Source: an uncultured Lachnospiraceae bacterium
GTDB taxonomy: Bacteria; Bacillota; Clostridia; Lachnospirales; Lachnospiraceae
DNA length: 64,000 nucleotides
Assembly (NCBI GenBank): GCA_910578845.1
Contig: CAJTSL010000008.1
Coordinates: forward strand, 35,005 to 99,004
Direction of reading: 5' to 3'
Every line of letters starts with the position of its first letter. The stretch's first letter is position 1. A model generated the notes under the pieces. It made no database searches and was not told where the DNA came from. It was given only the letters and a program-made list of their open reading frames with translations. The position numbers and the translations under genes are program-made. Shown one piece after another: positions 17,065-26,560 of this stretch.

Positions 17065-18594
17065 ATGGAAAAATGGACGGGGGAAAATAGTGCTTTTTTG
17101 AGAATCGGATTTGGTGGCATCTTTTTGCTCACCAACTCTATCGTCTTGCTTTGGGCCGATCTGGCAGGCAAGGTGATGGGCGCTTTAGAGACGGGAAATG
17201 AAATAAACGGGTCAATTTCGCAGTTGGCATGTTTTATGATTCTGTCGATTGGCATCTATATTTTTTTGATTTTTGCCAATAGAAAGCTGATTGCTGTTTT
17301 TGAAAAAGGGATGATTCCTATTCAGGAAAGGTATATCGAACAGGATTTGATGAAATCGGGCAAAAGCAAAAAATACAGCGAGCTTGAATTGATTAACCGC
17401 GTTTCCGATGACTTGCGGACAGTTGTCAGTTGGTCTTACCAGACAAAAACAGAATTCATTTTGTCTATTGTTTTGCTTTTGGGTATTTTTTTATACTTAA
17501 GCCATTTCTCAATCGTATTGGCAATTGCGATTTATGCGATCATGTTTGTGAATTTACTGATCCCGGTGTTATATAATAAACATATGGTTGCTGACTATAG
17601 CCAGGTCATGCAGGCAAACGACAACTGGGCTAAGCGATTACAAGAGGGGATCGAAAATTATGCCGGCATCAAAGGCCTGAATGCAGAAACAGAGTATCAT
17701 AAAATATATGAAAAGGAAGTTCTCAATTTTGTGGGAGCCGTGAAAATGGCAAACAGGACTGCACATATGGAAATGGGATTGAAAAGCGGTATGAATCAGT
17801 TTTCAAATTATGCCGGGTACATAGCAGCCGGGTTTTTTGTCGTATCAGGGCAGATCGACCTGGCTACGGTAGCCAGGAGCGTATTGTTAATCCCGCTTAT
17901 CCAAAATATTTTATCTTTGGTGATGGAGAAATATGTTCATCGGAGAAAGGTAATTGTATCGAAACAAAGATTAATGGAATTTACAGGAAAGGGAATGTAT
18001 GGAGATAAAGTACCGGCATCTTATGATATGCAGATCAAACATTTGGAGTTTGATTTTGAGGATCATAAGCTCTTCCATGATCTGAATTATGAAATGAAAA
18101 CGGGAGAGAAAGTGATTATAAAAGGGGAAAATGGAGCTGGCAAAAGTACTTTGCTCAAATTGCTGACCGGATTTTATGAGATGCAGGGAGGGGAAATAAG
18201 AATTGGCGGTGTTTGCCATAAGGATATCCGTGAAGACTGGATCGTATCCAATATTTTCTATCTTCCTCAGAACAATTTGTTCATTCCGGGAACGGTGGAA
18301 GAAAATCTGAGGCTCAGAGGAATCGATACCGCTGTGGTTGAAAAATCATACTTGTCCAAAAACATTAAGGAGTTATCGGAAGGGCAAAAGAAAAAGATCG
18401 TTTTAGAGGAATTGTACCGGACGGATAAGAAAATATTGCTATTAGATGAACCGGAGAACCATCTGGATACGGCTGTGTTGAATGAATTGGCCACATTCCT
18501 GGAAAACGAAAAAAGAACGGTCATTATTGTCAGCCATGTAGATGCATTTGATTCCATGGCAGATAAAATCTGGAGATTAGAAAAAGAGTCATGA
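17065..18594 (+). CDS. ABC half-transporter, membrane plus ATPase domains (first of a pair)
   Basis: In 509 residues an N-terminal membrane domain (hydrophobic segments near residues 10-33, 55-75, 125-170 and 245-290) is fused to an ATPase domain. The ATPase has Walker A GENGAGKST, Q-loop YLPQNN, signature LSEGQ, Walker B LLLDEPE with catalytic Glu, and H-loop SHVD. The ATPase motifs are complete. The start at 17065 is set by GGAGGGGGG at 17049-17057; the frame extends upstream to 16963 without a site. It is shorter than typical exporters of about 580 residues, a size seen in peptide and bacteriocin exporters. It probably forms a heterodimer with the next gene, 32 bp downstream. Its cargo is unknown. 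Confidence 0.85.
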   Translation: MEKWTGENSAFLRIGFGGIFLLTNSIVLLWADLAGKVMGALETGNEINGSISQLACFMILSIGIYIFLIFANRKLIAVFEKGMIPIQERYIEQDLMKSGKSKKYSELELINRVSDDLRTVVSWSYQTKTEFILSIVLLLGIFLYLSHFSIVLAIAIYAIMFVNLLIPVLYNKHMVADYSQVMQANDNWAKRLQEGIENYAGIKGLNAETEYHKIYEKEVLNFVGAVKMANRTAHMEMGLKSGMNQFSNYAGYIAAGFFVVSGQIDLATVARSVLLIPLIQNILSLVMEKYVHRRKVIVSKQRLMEFTGKGMYGDKVPASYDMQIKHLEFDFEDHKLFHDLNYEMKTGEKVIIKGENGAGKSTLLKLLTGFYEMQGGEIRIGGVCHKDIREDWIVSNIFYLPQNNLFIPGTVEENLRLRGIDTAVVEKSYLSKNIKELSEGQKKKIVLEELYRTDKKILLLDEPENHLDTAVLNELATFLENEKRTVIIVSHVDAFDSMADKIWRLEKES

Positions 18595-18625
18595 TGGCAT
18601 CCAAAGCGGAAGAAAGGAAGGGCAT

Positions 18626-20212
18626 ATGATAAATAAGTGGAAGTGGATCGGCAGGCTGAAAAAAGCTATCTTATTCCGAGTTGCGAATTACATTTTAATC
18701 GGCTTAATGGGCATGTTTATTGCCTTTGTCTTTTCAGATCTGACGGATAAATTTATAAACGGAGATTACCGTCATATCGAACTGATATTTCTACAGATGA
18801 TAGCGGCTTTGCTTATTACCTGTTTTTTGATCCCTGTTTTGAAGTATCAAGAAGATAACCTTATGGAAAAGCAGAGCAGTGAGGTGGATGTCGCTTTTTT
18901 TAAGGAATTTTTGGAACAGAAGAACTATTTTATATCAGAGAAAGATTATGGAAAGTATATAAACATATTATGGGGGGATTTTCCTTGCTATAGAATGAAT
19001 CTTATTTTTATCGTGTCTTATTTTACGGCAGGGACAATAACCGTTCTGGTCTCGGTTGGCATAATTGCGCAATATCATATCGGGTTTGCGCTTCTGGCCA
19101 TCGTGATCAGTGTCATCATCCTTACCTTACCGTTGTCGTTCCAGGCAAAATTAGAAGGAAGGAATGAAGAAAAGTCACGCCAGGAAGACGGCGTTGTAGA
19201 AAATATGAAGAATATTTTTGCCAATGTCGAGTATATACGGTTAGAAAAACAAAGATCTATTGTCGGGAGCATATTAAAACCGGTACAGGACAAATACGCC
19301 ATGGCAGTTATTTCCTACGAAAAATTAGAAAACATATTAACTTATCTGGTAAATCTTGTTCTCTTATGTATTGAGATCTTAATCTATGCAGCCGGTTGTT
19401 ATATGATTTCATTGGGAAACATTGATATTGCAGCATTTGTTAAAGTCGTGCTTATGATATCAGTGACCAAAAATGGCGTGAGCTGGCTCATAGAAGGGGT
19501 TCAGTGTATCCATGACATTCAAAACAGCAAGAAAAGAATCGAAACGATCCTATTAGAAAATGATGGGACAAAAGGAGAATCATTAAGCAGCCTGCATCAT
19601 CTTGTTTTGAAGAATGTATGTTTTGAGTATGCAGAAAACAATACCCAAATCGCATATCCCGATATTGTCTTGGAAGAAAAAAATGTTTATCATCTTGTAG
19701 GCAAAAACGGTGCGGGCAAATCTACTTTGTTAAAAATACTAGAGAAATATTATTACGATTATGAAGGTAATATTTTGGTCAATGGGGAACAGAAGCTTAA
19801 GGACATTGATGAAAAGGACTGGCATCATTTCGTTGCTTATATCCCCCAGAAGCCGTTATTATTTCATATGAGCATCAGGGATAACATCCTATTGGGCAAC
19901 CAAAATGTTGACTGGGATCTATATGAAAAATTAATGAACGATTTTAGGATCAAGGAGATAGAGGATAAAATAGTCGGATTTGGAGGAGAAGGCATATCCG
20001 GAGGAGAGGCACAGAGCATTTCGATCGTAAGGGCATTACTACGGAAATCTTCCATGATCCTGGCGGATGAGCCATATAATACGTTAGATGGCAGCCGTAA
20101 AGATATGTTTAATCAATACATAGACATGCTGGATACTGTCATGTTTATCATTGTTTCCCATCAGGCGTTTCAGATTGACAGGACGATTCATACTATGGAA
20201 GTCGGAATGTAG
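18626..20212 (+). CDS. ABC half-transporter, membrane plus ATPase domains (second of a pair)
   Basis: The 528-residue protein has an N-terminal membrane domain with about six hydrophobic segments (first two near residues 20-38 and 55-75) and a C-terminal ATPase domain. The ATPase has Walker A GKNGAGKST, Q-loop YIPQKP, signature ISGGEAQ, Walker B ILADEPYNTLD and H-loop SHQ. It is preceded by GGAAGG and follows its partner directly, so the two form one operon and most likely one exporter. The membrane segments of the two proteins show little resemblance to each other, as usual for heterodimers. No modification enzyme or obvious precursor peptide lies beside them. Confidence 0.85.
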   Translation: MINKWKWIGRLKKAILFRVANYILIGLMGMFIAFVFSDLTDKFINGDYRHIELIFLQMIAALLITCFLIPVLKYQEDNLMEKQSSEVDVAFFKEFLEQKNYFISEKDYGKYINILWGDFPCYRMNLIFIVSYFTAGTITVLVSVGIIAQYHIGFALLAIVISVIILTLPLSFQAKLEGRNEEKSRQEDGVVENMKNIFANVEYIRLEKQRSIVGSILKPVQDKYAMAVISYEKLENILTYLVNLVLLCIEILIYAAGCYMISLGNIDIAAFVKVVLMISVTKNGVSWLIEGVQCIHDIQNSKKRIETILLENDGTKGESLSSLHHLVLKNVCFEYAENNTQIAYPDIVLEEKNVYHLVGKNGAGKSTLLKILEKYYYDYEGNILVNGEQKLKDIDEKDWHHFVAYIPQKPLLFHMSIRDNILLGNQNVDWDLYEKLMNDFRIKEIEDKIVGFGGEGISGGEAQSISIVRALLRKSSMILADEPYNTLDGSRKDMFNQYIDMLDTVMFIIVSHQAFQIDRTIHTMEVGM

Positions 20213-20277
20213 CATTTTTAAAAAGGTAGCATATTTAAAATGAGTGAGGTAGGGAGGAAGTTTCCCGATAACAGGGA

Positions 20278-20445
20278 GTGTTACATTCATATAATGTTAC
20301 ATTATATATAGAAGAAACTGGGAAGAAGCAGCATACTTTTCCGGATGGTATTATCTTTCTGAACATTATCTCCGATAATATGATAGAGATTTATGTGAGC
20401 AGGAGAAGCCAGTTGGTTCTGTCTAATAGTCCGGATCTGAAGTAG
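20278..20445 (+). CDS. Possible small ORF in the 349-bp gap before the hybrid kinase
   Basis: From a GTG at 20278 a 55-residue frame runs to 20445. Its composition looks protein-like (mixed polar/hydrophobic, containing TFPDGIIFLNII and MIEIYVSRRSQ). The only good ribosome-binding site, GGAGG at 20253-20257, is 20 bp away and the frame is closed by a TAA just upstream. The C-terminal part may therefore be a remnant of a longer gene. A function such as transported peptide is conceivable given the ABC pair upstream, but nothing supports it directly. The rest of the gap holds the kinase promoter at 20485-20513. Confidence 0.25.
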   Translation: MLHSYNVTLYIEETGKKQHTFPDGIIFLNIISDNMIEIYVSRRSQLVLSNSPDLK

Positions 20446-20484
20446 AGAATATGGAATACCGCATATAAAACATACACCCGAATA

Positions 20485-20513
20485 TTGACATAACCGCGAC
20501 CTCTTGTTAGAAT
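20485..20513 (+). promoter_or_regulatory. Sigma-A promoter of the hybrid kinase gene
   Basis: TTGACA (20485-20490) and TAGAAT (20508-20513) are 17 bp apart, about 48 bp before the start codon. It separates the signalling block from the ABC pair. Confidence 0.8.
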
Positions 20514-20560
20514 AAGGCATATATCTATTTTTGTTTGCATATTATCTAGGAGGAATCGGT

Positions 20561-23500
20561 ATGTATCAGTGCCATATTCAATTCTATTTAGCAGGTGGGC
20601 AGTGCAGTGCATTTGAAGTAATAAAAGGAATGCCTGCACTGGAACATTTTGTACATGAATTTTGGGAAAGTGATGAGCCACAGGCGGAGTTAATGGCTAA
20701 AGCAGATATTATTTTTATGAATTTGCAGAATAAGAGCCAGGAAGAAACTTTGTCTGTTTTTGGCATGCATCAAATGGAGACGGCAGAGCTTGTGCTACTG
20801 ATAGATGCGCAGCAGGCTGCATCTTTGGCAGCTTATTATCCGAAGATCCATGATATGTGGACAATGCCCATGTCAGAGGAAGAAGTACGTTTCCGTTTTC
20901 TACGGTGGCAGAATGCTTACAAGATGGGGAAGGACTATTGGCAGACGAGCCAATATCTGGAAGCTACCATCAATAATATTCCTAATCTTGTCTGGTATAA
21001 GGATAAGGATGGCATTCATGAAAAAGTGAATGACAGTTTCTGTAAGACAGTGAACAAAACGAAAGAACAGGTAGAAGGACAGGGACATGCGTATATCTGG
21101 GATGTGGAACAGGATGATCCGGCATGTATAGAATCGGAACGGGAAGTCATGACGAGAAGAAAGACTTTCATTTCCGAAGAAGTGATCCAGACCGGAGAGG
21201 GCATGAGGACACTTACAACCTATAAATCCCCATTATATAATTGCGATGGCAGTGTTATGGGAACAGTAGGCGTAGCGATTGATATCACCCAGGAACGCGC
21301 GTATGAGGCGGAGATTGTCCAGAAGAACCAGTCTTTAGAGACTATTTTTACTACAATAGATTGCGGCGTCATACGTCATACGCTAGATGGGTCACGTGTG
21401 CTCAGTATCAACAGGGCAGCGTTAGAGATTTTAGGATACGAGTCATATGATGATCTTATGGATGAAGGATTCGACTGGGTAGCGGCAACCGTATTGGAAG
21501 AAGATAAAGCAAGGCTTCAGGAAAGCATAAAGACGTTGCAGAAAGTCGGCGACAGCGTCAGCGTGGAGTACCGCGTTAGACGCAAAGACGGCGAGATCCT
21601 TCATGTTATGGGCAATGTGAAACTCCTAAAGGAGAAAGGGGAACTGATTTACCAGCGATTCCTTCTAGACTGTACAGCGCAGAAATTACAGGAGAAGAAG
21701 AAGGAGAGACACCAGAAAGAACTGATCCAGGCATTGGGCATAGATTACAGCCTTGTCTTTTTCTTCGACCTGGATACGGGCATGGGAATGCTCCTTAGGA
21801 ATGATGAAAGCATTGTGGGTGTATTTGACATTGCGGACGACGGCATGATATTGCTGGATCGGGGATTAGAGAATTACATACAGAAATTCGTATATGAGGA
21901 TGATAGAGAAACCATTCGTCAAAGTTTTTCACTACAGGCGCTTAGGGATGAACTGGCGGAGAAGAATATATATTATACAAACTACCGTGTGTTAAAGGAC
22001 GGGAAAGTAGCATATTTCCAGATGAAAGCCGTCCGCACAGGCAAGGAAGGCAGCGGAGTCGTGCTTGGCATGCGGAGCGTCGATGAAGAGACCCGCAGGG
22101 AAATGGAGCAGAAGACGCTCTTAGAAGATGCTCTTTCACAAGCAAACAGGGCAAGCAAAGCGAAGAGTGTGTTCCTCTCTAACATGTCGCATGATATCCG
22201 TACCCCGATGAATGCGATTGTCGGGTTTACCAATCTTGCGGTTACGCATATAAACAACAAGGAACAAGTAGAAGAATACCTGAAGAAGATCATGACATCG
22301 GGAAATCATCTATTAAGCCTGATCAACGATGTCTTAGATATGAGCCATATTGAGAGCGGCAAGATCCATCTGGAAGAAAAGCCATGCAGCCTGCCGGATA
22401 TCCTAAACGGCTTGCGCAATATCCTACAGGCGGATATTAATGCGAAGCAGCTTGAGCTGCAAATAGATACGGTAGATGTGTTTGATGAAGACATTTATTG
22501 TGATAAGTTAAGGCTCAATCAGGTATTGCTGAATCTGCTCAGCAATTCGGTCAAATATACGGGGCCGGGCGGCACGGTCAGCTTGCGGATTACGGAAAAG
22601 GCCGGAGCGCCGGCAGGATATGCCAGATATGAGTTCGATATCAAAGATACCGGCTATGGGATGAGCAAGGAGTTTGTGGAGCATATCTTCGAGCCGTTCG
22701 AGAGAGAGAAGACATCAACGAACAGCGGCATCCAGGGAACCGGGCTTGGCATGGCGATCACCAAGAATATTGTAGATATGATGAACGGCACGATTTCTGT
22801 CAAGAGTGAACTGGGCGTTGGCTCAGAATTCACAGTGGCATTTACGTTCCGTCTATATGCCGGGACGAAGGAACAGCAGGTGATACCTGAACTGGAAGGG
22901 TGTAGGGCGCTTGTGGTAGATGATGATTTCAATACATGTGACAGCGTATCTTATATGTTGGGGCAGCTTGGGATCCATGCCGAGTGGACAATGTCGGGGA
23001 AAGAAGCCGTGCTCAGGGCGCGCCAGGCAAGCACGCGCGGAGACGGTTACGACGCTTATATCATAGACTGGCTGTTGCCGGATATGAACGGCGTTGAGGT
23101 GACGCGAAGGATCCAGAAAGAGGTAGGGGGGAAGGCGCCTGTTATCATCTTAAGCGCATATGATTGGTCCGACATTGAGGAAGAAGCAAAAGATGCCGGC
23201 GTTGTAGCATTTTGTAACAAACCATTGTTCTTGTCGGAATTAAGGCGTAGCTTGCAGTCAATTATCAAGTCGGATGATAATAGCAAGCATGGAAAGAAGA
23301 AAGAAAAGGTGCGCTCAGGCAGGATCTTGCTGGCGGAAGATGTGGAACTGAATCAGGAGATTGCCATTGCGATCTTAGGCGATGCAGGTTTTACCACGGA
23401 AGTTGCCGGGAACGGGCGGATAGCGGTAGATATGCTGAAGAATTCCGAACCCGGTTATTACAAGCTGATCTTAATGGATGTCCAGATGCCGGTGATGAAC

Positions 23501-23692
23501 GGATATGAAGCGACGGATGAAATCCGTAAACTAGAGAACCCAGAGCTAGCGTCTATTCCGATTATTGCCATGACGGCTAACGCTTTCGAAGAAGATAAGC
23601 AGGAAGCGTTAAAATGTGGGATGAACAGCCATATAGCGAAGCCGATTGACATCCAGAAACTGTTTGAGACGTTGGATGCGATATTATCTTGA
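20561..23692 (+). CDS. Large hybrid PAS histidine kinase with two receiver domains
   Basis: The soluble 1043-residue protein starts with a degenerate receiver-like region (about 1-120). Three PAS-type segments follow (about 125-245, 255-375 and 385-505). HisKA has SHDIRTPMN with phospho-acceptor His544, and the HATPase has GTGLGMAI. Two receivers follow, with Asp836 (IIDWLLPDMNG) and Asp973 (LMDVQMPVMNG). No transmembrane segment is visible, so it probably senses a cytoplasmic cue. The start at 20561 has AGGAGG 7 bp upstream; a TTG at 20531 is not needed. No Hpt domain is fused. The free Hpt protein encoded at 34316 is a candidate relay partner. It opens the signalling block. Confidence 0.9.
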   Translation: MYQCHIQFYLAGGQCSAFEVIKGMPALEHFVHEFWESDEPQAELMAKADIIFMNLQNKSQEETLSVFGMHQMETAELVLLIDAQQAASLAAYYPKIHDMWTMPMSEEEVRFRFLRWQNAYKMGKDYWQTSQYLEATINNIPNLVWYKDKDGIHEKVNDSFCKTVNKTKEQVEGQGHAYIWDVEQDDPACIESEREVMTRRKTFISEEVIQTGEGMRTLTTYKSPLYNCDGSVMGTVGVAIDITQERAYEAEIVQKNQSLETIFTTIDCGVIRHTLDGSRVLSINRAALEILGYESYDDLMDEGFDWVAATVLEEDKARLQESIKTLQKVGDSVSVEYRVRRKDGEILHVMGNVKLLKEKGELIYQRFLLDCTAQKLQEKKKERHQKELIQALGIDYSLVFFFDLDTGMGMLLRNDESIVGVFDIADDGMILLDRGLENYIQKFVYEDDRETIRQSFSLQALRDELAEKNIYYTNYRVLKDGKVAYFQMKAVRTGKEGSGVVLGMRSVDEETRREMEQKTLLEDALSQANRASKAKSVFLSNMSHDIRTPMNAIVGFTNLAVTHINNKEQVEEYLKKIMTSGNHLLSLINDVLDMSHIESGKIHLEEKPCSLPDILNGLRNILQADINAKQLELQIDTVDVFDEDIYCDKLRLNQVLLNLLSNSVKYTGPGGTVSLRITEKAGAPAGYARYEFDIKDTGYGMSKEFVEHIFEPFEREKTSTNSGIQGTGLGMAITKNIVDMMNGTISVKSELGVGSEFTVAFTFRLYAGTKEQQVIPELEGCRALVVDDDFNTCDSVSYMLGQLGIHAEWTMSGKEAVLRARQASTRGDGYDAYIIDWLLPDMNGVEVTRRIQKEVGGKAPVIILSAYDWSDIEEEAKDAGVVAFCNKPLFLSELRRSLQSIIKSDDNSKHGKKKEKVRSGRILLAEDVELNQEIAIAILGDAGFTTEVAGNGRIAVDMLKNSEPGYYKLILMDVQMPVMNGYEATDEIRKLENPELASIPIIAMTANAFEEDKQEALKCGMNSHIAKPIDIQKLFETLDAILS

Positions 23693-23777
23693 TCCCATAA
23701 ATATTACCATATGGGAGAAGGCCGGAGAATTCCCAGATATTTCACGAAAAATTCTCTTATATTTTAAATACTAGTTG

Positions 23778-23813
23778 TTGACAATTGTGAGGTAATAATG
23801 TTATTTTAATAAC
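23778..23813 (+). promoter_or_regulatory. Possible promoter and small inverted repeat before the first receiver-HD-GYP gene
   Basis: TTGACA at 23778-23783 has a poor -10 (TTATTT or TATTTT) 17-18 bp downstream. The stretch 23800-23813 has 6-bp inverted arms (GTTATT and AATAAC) overlapping the -10, a possible operator. Confidence 0.4.
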
Positions 23814-23842
23814 AGTGGATGTTTAAGGAGATGTGGGATAAT

Positions 23843-24940
23843 ATGTATACGGAAAAAAAGAAAAAACAAATTTTGATTGTTGATGATGAAGAAGTAAACA
23901 GAGAGATTTTGAAAGAGATGTTCCGTGATGGGACATATGAGCTGATCGAAGCCGAAGACGGGGAAGCAGCCATTGAGAAATTGAAGACGAATGACCGCAT
24001 CATCATGGTTCTGCTTGATATTGTCATGCCGATCATGGATGGATTCGGCGTCCTGGCATACATGGATCAGCAGAAATTGCTGAATGATATTCCTGTCATC
24101 CTGATTACAAGCGAGGATGCATTAGACAGTGAAGACCAGGCATATTCTTATGGCGTTGCCGATGTTATACATAAACCGTTCTATCCTCACATTGTGAAGA
24201 GAAGAAGTAATAATATCATAGAGTTGTACCAACATAAATATCATATGGAACAGCGCCTGAAAGAGCAGGAAGAAGAAATCAGGGAGCAGGAGAAGAAGAT
24301 CCGTGAGAATTCCGAGTTTATGATTGAAACGCTCAGCTCTGTTGTGGAAGCGAGAAGCGCAGAAACAGGGGAACATACGAGACGGATCAAATATTTCACG
24401 AGGATCATGCTGAAATATCTGATGAAATATTTCCCGAAATATGGCATTACGCAGGAGCAGATTGATGAGATTGCCAGAGCATCAGCGCTGCATGATATTG
24501 GAAAGATCGGTATTCCAGATGCCATTTTATTAAAACCGGGACGCTTAACGCCGGAAGAATTTGAGATCATGAAGACACATACGACGATTGGCTGCGAAAT
24601 CTTGGAAAAGTCCTATAAGGATCAGACCAGTGAGTTCTATCGTTATTCTTATGATATTTGTAGATATCACCATGAGAGATGGGATGGGAAAGGTTATCCC
24701 GACCATTTGGCAGGGGATGAGATACCGATTTACACGCAGGTTGTTGCTATAGCTGATGTTTATGACGCGTTGGTAAGCCCTAGAGTTTATAAGAGCGCAT
24801 ATGCGAACAGCATGGCATATGAAATGATTATGAATGGTGAATGTGGCCAGTTCTCACCGGATGTATTGGAATGTTTTGCGCTTGCTAAGGAAGATTTCTT
24901 CAATATTGTGGAAGTAATCAAGATGTTTGACTTTGCATAA
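23843..24940 (+). CDS. Receiver-HD-GYP protein, predicted c-di-GMP phosphodiesterase
   Basis: A receiver domain (VDDEE start, phospho-acceptor Asp59 in LLDIVMPIMDG) is joined by a coiled coil rich in Glu and Lys (about residues 130-160) to an HD-GYP domain with its motifs intact. These are HDIGKIGIP (His217-Asp218), HTTIG, YHHERWDGKGYP and ADVYDAL. It should hydrolyse c-di-GMP under control of phosphorylation. The chosen ATG at 23843 has AAGGAG at 23825-23830 (12 bp, long). The ATG at 23819 has no site and the one at 23831 is too close to it. A terminator follows, so it may be its own transcript. A paralogue lies at 26561. Confidence 0.88.
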   Translation: MYTEKKKKQILIVDDEEVNREILKEMFRDGTYELIEAEDGEAAIEKLKTNDRIIMVLLDIVMPIMDGFGVLAYMDQQKLLNDIPVILITSEDALDSEDQAYSYGVADVIHKPFYPHIVKRRSNNIIELYQHKYHMEQRLKEQEEEIREQEKKIRENSEFMIETLSSVVEARSAETGEHTRRIKYFTRIMLKYLMKYFPKYGITQEQIDEIARASALHDIGKIGIPDAILLKPGRLTPEEFEIMKTHTTIGCEILEKSYKDQTSEFYRYSYDICRYHHERWDGKGYPDHLAGDEIPIYTQVVAIADVYDALVSPRVYKSAYANSMAYEMIMNGECGQFSPDVLECFALAKEDFFNIVEVIKMFDFA

Positions 24941-24952
24941 AAAAAGAATAGT

Positions 24953-24988
24953 AGGCAGCAAAGAAATAAGATTTTTTTGCTGCCTTTT
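24953..24988 (+). terminator. Intrinsic terminator after the receiver-HD-GYP gene
   Basis: A 10-bp stem (24953-24962 with 24976-24985) is followed by TTTT at 24985-24988, 12 bp past the stop codon. Confidence 0.8.
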
Positions 24989-25044
24989 AGTATTCGATGT
25001 GGCTCCACGCCGGAGACACATCTATTGTGTAGGGGGAAAATAGG

Positions 25045-26472
25045 ATGGATTGGAGCAAAAATGGCATGTTTCCAATTGAAGACGCATTGGAAATGATTTT
25101 TGTATTTGACCGGGCGGGCGTTATTTCTTATGCGAATACCGCAGCTAAGCTGAAGCTGGAATATGAAGAAGATTTGTGCGGCAGGCGCATTAGTGATGTT
25201 TTCCCTGGGACGTTTAAGGCGACAGAAGATGGTTTTGAGACGGACTATCAGTTTGGAAGCGAATTGTGCAGTCTTGTGGCATATCGTAAGAATCTTACCT
25301 GTTTTCCAGTAGAAGCCAGAATCATAGAAAGCAATGATGCACAAGATGTTTATATCTGTATGGCGAACGATATACTGGAAAAGGAGCATTTAAACCGGGA
25401 AATCACCCATGTAAAGCAGGAAGCGGAGCAGGCTCTGAAAGTAAAATCAGAGTTTGTCGCTAACGTGACACATGAACTGCGTACCCCGGTGAATGGCGTG
25501 CTTGGCAATACGAGGGAATTACTTGCCGAAGTAACGGATGAACATATCATGAAGTATTTGCGATTGATCGAGCGTTGCTGTGACGACATGAATAAGATTA
25601 TCAATAATATCTTAGATTTCTCCAAATTAGAAGCTGGAAAATTCACGCTAGAACCGAGAAAATTCCATTTCCGGAATATGCTTGATTACGCCAGATCGCA
25701 ACATATTAATAAACTGACAGAAAAGGGCCTTGGATTTTTTATGACGGTATCACCGCAGATACCAGAGCATATTATAGGAGATGAGCTGCGCATTGTGCAG
25801 ATCCTGAATAACTTGTTATCCAACGCCTTAAAGTTTACGACCGTAGGCAAGATTACAGTCGAGGTGGTAAAAACAGCACAAGTAAAAGATAAAATAGAAC
25901 TCTTTTTTATAGTCAAAGACACTGGCATCGGGATTGATAAGGCTGACAAGGACAAATTATTCCAGAGCTTCTCACAAGTAGATGCTTCTATTTCCAGGAA
26001 ATATGGCGGCACGGGCCTTGGACTGAATATCTGTAAGCAGCTTACAGAGCTGATGGGAGGCAAGATTGAAGTAGAAAGCGAGAAGAATAAAGGGACGACG
26101 TTTTCTTTCTCTATTTGGGTCGGGATCTGTGAAGAAGAGGAAATGCCTGCCCAGGTAGACGGGGATAATGCAAAAGCCAATCTGTTTGCGATGGGGCCTC
26201 AGGATGATGGCACTGACAATACAGAGAACATGATGCAGTATGGCACGCCTGAGAATAAGGAAGCATTGAAGAAGAACCTCTCGAAACTGATTCTTTGTGT
26301 GGAAATGGAGAATTGGGAGAAGGCTGAGATGTTTATGGAGACTGTAAGGCAGTTGACACAGACTGCGCCTCGTGAAGTGAGCCGGGTCATTTTGAAATTG
26401 AAAATGGCAGTCCAAAAGGAAAGCTATGAAAAGGTGAATGCCGGTTACGAAGAGCTGAGCAGTTTCTTATAG
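25045..26472 (+). CDS. PAS-domain histidine kinase with a C-terminal helical domain
   Basis: The 475-residue soluble kinase has a PAS domain (about 5-105), a HisKA domain with THELRTPVNG and His143, and an HATPase domain with NNLLSNALKF, DTGIGI and GTGLGL. A helical C-terminal segment of about 75 residues follows after a variable linker. That segment resembles a degenerate phosphotransfer or regulatory bundle but lacks a clear HxxKG motif. A GGGGGA site precedes the start. It lies between the two receiver-HD-GYP genes and could phosphorylate either of them, an inference from position only. Confidence 0.87.
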   Translation: MDWSKNGMFPIEDALEMIFVFDRAGVISYANTAAKLKLEYEEDLCGRRISDVFPGTFKATEDGFETDYQFGSELCSLVAYRKNLTCFPVEARIIESNDAQDVYICMANDILEKEHLNREITHVKQEAEQALKVKSEFVANVTHELRTPVNGVLGNTRELLAEVTDEHIMKYLRLIERCCDDMNKIINNILDFSKLEAGKFTLEPRKFHFRNMLDYARSQHINKLTEKGLGFFMTVSPQIPEHIIGDELRIVQILNNLLSNALKFTTVGKITVEVVKTAQVKDKIELFFIVKDTGIGIDKADKDKLFQSFSQVDASISRKYGGTGLGLNICKQLTELMGGKIEVESEKNKGTTFSFSIWVGICEEEEMPAQVDGDNAKANLFAMGPQDDGTDNTENMMQYGTPENKEALKKNLSKLILCVEMENWEKAEMFMETVRQLTQTAPREVSRVILKLKMAVQKESYEKVNAGYEELSSFL

Positions 26473-26560
26473 GGAGCATGGAACGGATGTACTGGTAAAG
26501 GCATAGAAAGGGATTGCGTGTCAGGAAATTAAAATTTGGCTGAAGGGGGGATATCAGCAA

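Noticed and set aside
24787..25389. 200-residue minus-strand frame
   Set aside because: It overlaps the end of the HD-GYP gene, a terminator and the start of the PAS kinase on the opposite strand, with no domain.
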